Shown here piece after piece: positions 1-4,112 of a DNA stretch of 8,062 bases (the stretch's first letter is position 1; the number at the start of each line of letters is the position of its first letter). The position numbers were made by a program, and so were the translations under genes. The notes beneath the pieces are model-generated. The model was not told the origin of the DNA, did no database searches, and worked only from the letters and a program-made list of their open reading frames with translations. This DNA comes from JACVRW01 sp040509755 (GTDB lineage: Bacteria; Actinomycetota; Thermoleophilia; Solirubrobacterales; Thermoleophilaceae), in the NCBI GenBank assembly GCA_040509755.1, contig JBEVKF010000123.1, positions 1-8,062 on the forward strand. The letters are read 5' to 3'.

Positions 1-1666
1 CGTAAGGGGTGGAGAAGCCGTGCTTCTTTCGGGCCGCGATCCCCGGCGGGAGCAGTCGCTCCATCGCCATGCGGTGCAGGCGCTTGCCGGTGCGCGGCCG
101 GACCCGGGCCTTTGCGGGGATGCGCTCGACGAAGCGCATCAGCTCGACGTCGAGGAAGGGCACGCGCAGCTCGAGGCTCGCCGCCATCGACATCTTGTCG
201 TTGCATATGAGGATGCCGTCGGGGAGGAACATGCGGGTGTCGAGGTAGAGCGCCTGCTCGAGCAGGCCGCGCCCGGCCACCTCGCCCAGGACTCCGCCCG
301 CGCCCTCGAGGCGCTCGTCCTCCGCCCCCGCGCCCGATTGCCCCAGCAGGGCCTGGCGAACGGGGGCGTCGGTGATCTCTACCAGTCGCAGCAGGCGCTC
401 GGCGTCGCCCTTTCCTCCGAGCAGGTGCGCGGCGCGGCGGGCGCGCGCGGCCCGCGGGAGCGCTCGGGCGATCGCGGCCGCGGGCGAGGCGAGCGCCGCG
501 GGCGCGGCTCGCAGCGGGCCGAGGAGGGCGGCCGCCTGGTGGCGCCCGTAGCCGCCGTGAGGCTCGTCGGCGCCCTGGCCGGCGAGCACGACCTTCACGT
601 GCTCGGCGGCGAAGCGCGCGAGCTGGGCGAGCGCCGGGGCGGACGGGATGCCGCAGGGTTCCTCGAGGCGCGGGATGGCGGTCGCCAGCTCGGCCAGGAA
701 GCCCCTCTCAACCATCTCGGTGTCCCGGTGCTCGGTGCCGATCAGGCGGGCGCTCTCGGCCGCGGGCTCTCGCTCGTCGAGCAGGCCGCCGTGGCCGGGG
801 AAGCCGATCGTGAACGTCGCGGGAGGCCGCGCGGAGCGCTTGGCCATCGCCGCCACGACCGCCGCGGAGTCGACGCCCCCGGACAGGAAGGCGCCGTACG
901 GGACGTCGGCCATCATCTGGCGCTCGACCGCGTCGGAAAAGCGCTCGGCGAGGTGGGCGGCGAGGTCGTCGTCGGAGAGGTCGCGGTGGGGCTCACCGGG
1001 CGGCTCGCGCCAGGTCTCCACCCGCGGCGTCCCGTCCTCCTCGACTATCAGGGTCGAGGCGGCGGGCAGCTTGCTGATCCCCGCGAACAGGGTGCGCGGC
1101 GCAGGGACGAAGCGACAGGCCAGGTAGTGGTCGAGGGCGACGCGGTCCACCGTTGGCTCGACCACGCCGGCCGCGAGCAGGGCACCGATCTCGGAGGCGA
1201 CCGCCAGGCACCGGCCGTCGGTCCACCAGTACAGCGGCTTGACGCCGAACTCGTCGCGGGCGGCCACCAGGCGCCGGCGTCGGTCGTCCCAGAGCACGAA
1301 GGCGAACATGCCGTTCAGCTCGCGCACGCAGTCGGGACCGCTCTCTTCGTATGCGTGCACGATCGCCTCGCAGTCGGAGCCGGTGGCGTAGCGATGGCCG
1401 CGCCCCTCGAGCTTCGTCCGCAGCGCGACGTGGTTGTAGATCTCGGCGTTGGCGATCAGGGTGATCGCGCCGTCCTCGGACTCGAGCGGCTGGTCGCCGC
1501 CCGCCACGTCGATGATCGCCAGGCGGGTGTGGGCGAGGGTCACCGGGCCGATGCGCCGCACCGCGTCCCCATCGGGCCCGCGGTGCCGCAGCGCCTCGAT
1601 CATCCGCTGGGCGGCGTCGGAGCCCCTCGCACCGGCCGGATCGAGAATGGCTCCGATCCCGCACAT
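1..1666 (-). CDS. asnB: Asparagine synthase (glutamine-hydrolysing), C-terminus cut by window edge
   Basis: Converts aspartate, glutamine and ATP to asparagine, glutamate, AMP and PPi in the cytoplasm. I translated the minus strand from ATG 1664-1666 and found 555 codons without a stop or frameshift. The N-terminal class II glutaminase domain starts M-C-G-I, so Cys2 becomes the nucleophile after Met removal; this fixes the start. RHRGPD lies at 27-32, RLAIID at 48-53, NAEIYN at 73-78 and Asp98 in GSDCE, followed by DEFGVKPLYW. The synthetase domain has the PP-loop SGGVDS at 262-267, then LAGQGADEPHGGYGR, DKMSMA and LELRVPFLD. The visible end, KKHGFSTPY, is near the conserved KxGFxxP motif, so probably fewer than about 100 residues are missing. 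The usual NGEIYN motif reads NAEIYN here. No clear Shine-Dalgarno sequence precedes the start. A related amidotransferase acting on another substrate cannot be excluded, but all ATP and glutaminase motifs are present. Confidence 0.95.
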   Translation of the reverse strand, partial: MCGIGAILDPAGARGSDAAQRMIEALRHRGPDGDAVRRIGPVTLAHTRLAIIDVAGGDQPLESEDGAITLIANAEIYNHVALRTKLEGRGHRYATGSDCEAIVHAYEESGPDCVRELNGMFAFVLWDDRRRRLVAARDEFGVKPLYWWTDGRCLAVASEIGALLAAGVVEPTVDRVALDHYLACRFVPAPRTLFAGISKLPAASTLIVEEDGTPRVETWREPPGEPHRDLSDDDLAAHLAERFSDAVERQMMADVPYGAFLSGGVDSAAVVAAMAKRSARPPATFTIGFPGHGGLLDEREPAAESARLIGTEHRDTEMVERGFLAELATAIPRLEEPCGIPSAPALAQLARFAAEHVKVVLAGQGADEPHGGYGRHQAAALLGPLRAAPAALASPAAAIARALPRAARARRAAHLLGGKGDAERLLRLVEITDAPVRQALLGQSGAGAEDERLEGAGGVLGEVAGRGLLEQALYLDTRMFLPDGILICNDKMSMAASLELRVPFLDVELMRFVERIPAKARVRPRTGKRLHRMAMERLLPPGIAARKKHGFSTPY

Positions 1667-1694
1667 GCGCAGGCATCTTGGCAGGCATCCATGT

Positions 1695-1712
1695 TGTCAC
1701 TGCTTCGTGACA
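1695..1712. promoter_or_regulatory. Inverted repeat TGTCAC-N6-GTGACA, possible operator
   Basis: Two perfect 6-bp arms are separated by tgcttc. The element is 28 bp upstream of the asnB start and 73 bp upstream of the pilin start, a position where a dimeric regulator could act on either gene. The half-sites are not the TGTGA/TCACA of the Crp/GlxR type. No regulator is encoded nearby, so the assignment as an operator is inferred from symmetry and position only. Confidence 0.3.
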
Positions 1713-1746
1713 CTCCGGTCTGGATCCGTGCGCCCGCCCCACGCAG

Positions 1747-1784
1747 GATCGACCTCACTCCATCCACGACTCAGGAGGTCGATC
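1747..1784 (+). promoter_or_regulatory. Leader hairpin covering the pilin ribosome binding site
   Basis: GATCGACCTC at 1747-1756 is the exact reverse complement of GAGGTCGATC at 1775-1784, with an 18-nt loop. The right arm contains most of the Shine-Dalgarno AGGAGGT (1773-1779) and ends one base before the ATG at 1786. In mRNA the 10-bp stem would hide the ribosome binding site. The symmetry is seen directly; a role in controlling translation is inferred. Confidence 0.45.
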
Positions 1785-1785
1785 G

Positions 1786-2004
1786 ATGTACAGCCTGATG
1801 GGACGTATTCACGCGACTCTGCTGACCCTGCGCTCAGAGCGCGGCCAGGGGACCGTCGAATACGTCGCCCTGATCCTGCTGGTGGCCCTGGTGATGGCGG
1901 GAGTGGTCGCGGCGATGAAGGGCTTCCGGACCGACGAGGGCAAGGAGCTGGGCGACGTGATCATCGGCAAGATCAAGGAGGCCGTGCGGAAGGTGCAGTT
2001 CTGA
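1786..2004 (+). CDS. Flp/type IVb-like prepilin, 72 residues
   Basis: This is a small membrane-anchored prepilin-like protein. The start is decided by a perfect AGGAGGT six bases upstream of ATG 1786. A 20-residue basic leader (with R16, R19) ends in Gly20. It is followed by Q-G-T-V-E-Y, placing Glu and Tyr at positions +5 and +6 after a predicted prepilin-peptidase cut at G20/Q21, exactly the Flp pilin spacing. A hydrophobic helix of about 18 residues follows (VALILLVALVMAGVVAAM, about 27-44), then a charged tail rich in Lys and Glu to residue 72. Flp pilins are normally exported and assembled by a Tad secretion system, but no tad genes are in the window, so this copy is an orphan here. TadE-like pseudopilins share the G-x4-E motif and are the main alternative. 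Confidence 0.8.
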   Translation: MYSLMGRIHATLLTLRSERGQGTVEYVALILLVALVMAGVVAAMKGFRTDEGKELGDVIIGKIKEAVRKVQF

Positions 2005-2079
2005 AAGCGCCCATGCGCAGAGCGGCGTTTCGCGCTACAGAGCCAAATCTGAACCCGTATCGGCCCGTATCGACCCGCC

Positions 2080-2101
2080 TGTGGGGCACGTATGCCCCGC
2101 A
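2080..2101. terminator. GC-rich hairpin, possible terminator
   Basis: TGTGGGGCA (2080-2088) pairs with TGCCCCGCA (2093-2101) around the loop CGTA, giving 9 bp with one G-T pair. It lies 75 bp past the pilin stop and 60 bp beyond the SnoaL stop on the other strand. There is no T-tract on either side, so a classical intrinsic terminator is not proven, though actinobacterial terminators often lack one. Confidence 0.4.
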
Positions 2102-2130
2102 CTTGTGCCCCGCCCTCGTGGACGCTGGTG

Positions 2131-2144
2131 ACGCCGATCGGCGT
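2131..2144. repeat. 14-bp perfect palindrome ACGCCGATCGGCGT
   Basis: The sequence equals its own reverse complement over 14 bp. It is 16 bp from the stop codon of the downstream SnoaL gene. In RNA only a 5-bp stem with the loop GATC could form, so a DNA-binding site or a weak bidirectional terminator are both possible. No function can be assigned. Confidence 0.4.
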
Positions 2145-2160
2145 AATACCCTCGAGGTCG

Positions 2161-2550
2161 CTAGTCCCGCAGCCCCACGGCTTCGAGGGCTTCGGCGCGG
2201 GTGGCGTACTCCTGTGCACGTGCGATCTTTCCGGCGCGGACCTCGATGACGATCGCGAAGTATTCAGGCGGCACCTTCAGGCCGCTCCGCTTCGCTCGCC
2301 CGCTGTATCGCAGGTACGTGACGACCTGCTCGTTGGGGGCGTCGGTCAGCCCAACCACGTCGCCATTGAACTCGTCGAACATGTCGAACCACTCCTGCAG
2401 ATACGCGCACCCAGCCTGCCTGCCGTGCCAGCGGCCTCGCATCGCCTGCCACTCGATGTCGTCGGCCCAGTGATCTGCGAACGCCTCAAGCCCGCTGCTA
2501 GCGAGCGCCTCGTAGGCGGCCGCTACCACCCTCACGTTCTCCTGCGACAT
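2161..2550 (-). CDS. SnoaL-like / NTF2-fold protein, second of a tandem pair
   Basis: This 129-residue protein has the size and layout of the SnoaL-like (NTF2 superfamily) single-domain alpha+beta proteins abundant in Actinobacteria. It has an N-terminal helix (MSQENVRVVAAAYEAL), then the acidic-aromatic segment FADHWADDIEWQAM (about 24-37), then alternating strands in the second half and the tail EALEAVGLRD. Family members bind small hydrophobic ligands or act as isomerases or cyclases; the substrate here cannot be told. The start ATG 2548-2550 is preceded by GGAG about seven bases upstream, which overlaps the end of the previous gene. The TAG of that gene is only 3 nt from this ATG, so the two are almost certainly co-transcribed and translationally coupled. 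Its last codons share 25 identical nucleotides with the upstream paralog. Confidence 0.85.
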   Translation of the reverse strand: MSQENVRVVAAAYEALASSGLEAFADHWADDIEWQAMRGRWHGRQAGCAYLQEWFDMFDEFNGDVVGLTDAPNEQVVTYLRYSGRAKRSGLKVPPEYFAIVIEVRAGKIARAQEYATRAEALEAVGLRD

Positions 2551-2553
2551 CGC

Positions 2554-2952
2554 CTACTCCGACAGCCCCACGGCTTCGAGGGCTTCGTTGCGGTCCGTGT
2601 ACTCGACCACGCTGGCCGCCTTGCCGTCGCGGAGCGTGCAGACGTGAGCCAACTCCATCTCGAGGGGGATTCCGCTCGCCGCTCCATGTCCGGTGAAGCG
2701 AATCCAGAGGAAGACCTTGTCGCCCCGTGCTTCGGCCTGCTGAATCTCGAGTCTCAGGTCGGGGTAGGCCTCAAGCCAGCTGGCGAACAGCTTGCCGATC
2801 GCATCGAGCCCCCGATGCGCGGCGTGGTCCGGATCCTCTCGGGCGGTGTGGTACTCGGCATCCTCGTGCCAGAACCAGCGGCCGGGGACCCGCTCGCCCG
2901 CGTTGTAGCGGGCGTACTGCTCGCGGACGCGTTGGAGGTTCTCCTGTGACAT
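2554..2952 (-). CDS. SnoaL-like / NTF2-fold protein, first of a tandem pair
   Basis: This 132-residue SnoaL-like protein comes first in the two-gene minus-strand operon. Recognisable family segments are MSQENLQRVREQYARYNAG (1-19), WFWHEDAEYHTARED (about 26-40), the helix HRGLDAIGKLFASWLEAYPDLRLEI (about 46-70), a strand with GDKVFLWIRFTGHGAASG, then MELAHVCTLRDGK and EALEAVGLSE. The conserved His/Asp/Glu/Tyr residues would line the cone-shaped NTF2 pocket, but the ligand is unknown. The start ATG 2950-2952 matches the MSQEN start of the second copy. No good Shine-Dalgarno lies upstream; the putative -10 GATACT eight bases before the ATG suggests a nearly leaderless transcript. Outside the two ends the paralogs are well diverged, so they probably have different ligands or form a heterodimer; the latter is speculation. 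Confidence 0.87.
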   Translation of the reverse strand: MSQENLQRVREQYARYNAGERVPGRWFWHEDAEYHTAREDPDHAAHRGLDAIGKLFASWLEAYPDLRLEIQQAEARGDKVFLWIRFTGHGAASGIPLEMELAHVCTLRDGKAASVVEYTDRNEALEAVGLSE

Positions 2953-3079
2953 CGCCGCCCAGTATCCCGCTCTCCAGGGGAGCGCGAAATGCCAGGGGGG
3001 CGGTCGACATCACCACGCCGATCCGCGCCGAACACTCCGCACTACCTCTTCGCGGATTTCTAAACTTGAGGCCCTAGAC
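2953..3079. promoter_or_regulatory. Divergent gap upstream of the SnoaL operon
   Basis: On the minus strand GATACT (plus positions 2961-2966) matches four of six bases of TATAAT and sits 8 nt from the SnoaL start. Just upstream, CGCTCTCC-A-GGGGAGCG-like symmetry at 2968-2984 forms a near-palindrome that would lie in the -35/-10 spacer. The -35 region is poor. On the plus strand TAAACT (3061-3066) and GAGG (3068-3071) precede ATG 3080. Functions are inferred from position. Confidence 0.3.
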
Positions 3080-3700
3080 ATGAACGACGAGCACGGTGGA
3101 CCAATCTTCCGTTTCATCGACCGGGCGGTCAGGTCGCACGAGCAGGGCGAGGAGATCGAGCGGCGCCAGGCCGAACGCGACGCGGATGGTGGGCCCCGAT
3201 GGAACATGCTTGTCGGCGAGCATCCCGACCACCCCGGTTTCTGCCAAGCCTTGCTGGTGGCGGTAGATGCGGGCGATTCATGCGCACCGATCGAGCTGAT
3301 CTGTTTCCCTGCGACAGCGGCCGGCGAGTGGACGCACGAAGAGCGGATGGACTATCCGCACGACCAATTGGGCCGCCACGATCCACCTGAGGGCACGTCC
3401 CGCTCCAACCGGTGGTCGAACCAAACCGCCCACGCCCAGCTCGTGGCTCAGACGCGCCCCTGCTTCGAGAATGGCGTTTCGTCCATGAGCTTCGGCCAGC
3501 CCCTGCCCCGGCGCCCTTGCGAGCAAGTTGACCAAGGCGCGGCGAATGCTGAGGTTGCCCGCCACGCCACGGGGAACTACCGTGAGATCGACCTGCATTC
3601 CGAGGAGGAGCCACAATGTTCAAGACCATCGTCGTCGGCACGGACGGTACGGACACCGCCGATCGCGCCGTGGCCCGAGCGGCCGACCTTGCCGCGTTGA
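3080..3700 (+). CDS. Hypothetical protein, doubtful 3' end overlapping uspA
   Basis: I do not recognise this protein. The frame starts at ATG 3080, 8 nt after GAGG, and stays open for 206 codons. About 75-80% of codons up to position 3615 end in G or C, somewhat below the neighbours but compatible with coding. Residues 1-105 look protein-like: a charged helical start (IDRAVRSHEQGEEIERRQAERDAD), then WNMLVGEHPDHPGFCQALLVAVDAGD, IELICFPA and WTHEERMDYPHDQLGRHD. No signal peptide or membrane segment is present. The last 85 nt overlap the start of the uspA-like gene in another frame, and that tail is rich in Ser, Pro and Arg like a shadow translation. The gene may therefore be decayed, have lost its original stop, or be shorter because of a frameshift. 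If it is not real, 2953-3615 is a 663-bp stretch without a gene. Confidence 0.35.
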   Translation: MNDEHGGPIFRFIDRAVRSHEQGEEIERRQAERDADGGPRWNMLVGEHPDHPGFCQALLVAVDAGDSCAPIELICFPATAAGEWTHEERMDYPHDQLGRHDPPEGTSRSNRWSNQTAHAQLVAQTRPCFENGVSSMSFGQPLPRRPCEQVDQGAANAEVARHATGNYREIDLHSEEEPQCSRPSSSARTVRTPPIAPWPERPTLPR

Positions 3701-4050
3701 CAGGGGCGCACCTCCACGTGGTGAGCGCGTACCGGCCCGCGGCGGTGCACGTTGGCGACCGCTCGGTTGTGGCCGAAGCTTCGGAGTGGTCGGTCGGCGG
3801 CGATCACCGCGCCGACTCCGTCCTTCAGCAGACCCTCGCGCGGATGCGCGTGAGGGGCATCTCGGTCGAGGAACATGCCCCCAAGGGCGATCCCGCCAAC
3901 GGCATAGTCGCGGTGGCTGCGCGCGAGAACGCCGATCTGATCGTGGTCGGGAGCAAGGGCATGCAGGGTGCGCGCCGGGTTTTGGGCAGCGTGCCCAACA
4001 AGGTCTCGCACCAGTCCCCGTGCGACCTGCTGATCGTCCAGACCGACTGA
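3616..4050 (+). CDS. Universal stress protein, UspA family
   Basis: This 144-residue single Usp domain is cytoplasmic and usually dimeric; many members bind ATP. The first strand is FKTIVVGTDGTDTADRAV, with Asp10 in the position of the conserved nucleotide-contacting Asp. The later strand ADLIVVGSKG (106-115) leads into G112-x2-G115 ... G124-S125, the nucleotide loop, followed by VPNKVSHQSPCDLLIVQTD at the C-terminus. The start is well fixed by AGGAGG (3602-3607) eight bases before ATG 3616. The published ATP motif is G-2x-G-9x-G-S/T; here the second spacer is 8 residues, so nucleotide binding is likely but not certain. It appears to be a monocistronic gene: the next gene starts 62 bp later with its own putative promoter. 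Its role would be in stress, starvation or hypoxia tolerance; the exact role is not visible. Confidence 0.92.
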   Translation: MFKTIVVGTDGTDTADRAVARAADLAALTGAHLHVVSAYRPAAVHVGDRSVVAEASEWSVGGDHRADSVLQQTLARMRVRGISVEEHAPKGDPANGIVAVAARENADLIVVGSKGMQGARRVLGSVPNKVSHQSPCDLLIVQTD

Positions 4051-4099
4051 GGGAGACCGCTCGGGGTCCTTTCCGTTCGGCCCCGCTTAGGGGGTGCGG

Positions 4100-4105
4100 T
4101 AGCCT
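4100..4105 (+). promoter_or_regulatory. Putative -10 box (TAGCCT) of a leaderless NHL gene
   Basis: TAGCCT lies 7 nt upstream of GTG 4113, the distance expected from a -10 hexamer to the transcription start. The gene has no Shine-Dalgarno at the usual distance. A leaderless transcript starting at or next to the GTG is therefore plausible, as is common in Actinobacteria. The -35 region (TTCGGC at 4076-4081, 18 bp spacer) is weak. Confidence 0.35.
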
Positions 4106-4112
4106 CCGCTGC

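Larger units (their letters stand above)
1667..1785. promoter_or_regulatory. Divergent gap between asnB and the pilin gene
   Basis: This 119-bp gap must hold the promoters of both asnB (leftward) and the pilin gene (rightward). It contains a 9-bp direct repeat GCAGGCATC at 1669-1677 and 1681-1689, an inverted repeat TGTCAC-N6-GTGACA at 1695-1712, and a 10-bp inverted repeat at 1747-1784. I could not pick convincing -35/-10 hexamers for either gene. Confidence 0.5.
2005..2160. other. Convergent gap between pilin and SnoaL genes
   Basis: This 156-bp gap holds no gene that I can support. It contains a 9-nt tandem repeat cccgtatcg (2054-2062 and 2064-2072), a GC-rich hairpin at 2080-2101 with a competing arm at 2106-2111, and a 14-bp palindrome at 2131-2144. 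Both flanking genes read into it, so it should contain their transcription ends. Confidence 0.5.

Noticed and set aside
20..1798. 592-codon open frame on the plus strand
   Set aside because: It is antisense to a complete set of asparagine synthase motifs. Codon-aligned antisense frames stay open by chance in very GC-rich genes, and its translation is low-complexity Arg/Gly/Ala.
2092..2949. Plus-strand frame across both SnoaL genes
   Set aside because: It is antisense to two recognisable proteins and has no family resemblance. Its repeated LPQPHGFEGF-type segments are just the reverse of the duplicated 3' tails.
3278..3616. 112-codon minus-strand frame opposite the hypothetical gene and uspA start
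   Set aside because: It has no ribosome binding site and begins at the uspA start codon region. Its protein is not recognised. It remains a weak alternative if the plus-strand hypothetical is wrong.
4051..4090. Possible terminator after uspA
   Set aside because: Only 5-bp stems with mismatches or long loops can be drawn, and the T-rich stretch is interrupted. I did not consider it strong enough to list.
3528..4112. Upstream extension of the NHL gene frame
   Set aside because: It would run across the whole uspA gene and place the signal peptide in the middle of the protein. GTG 4113 gives a proper exported N-terminus.
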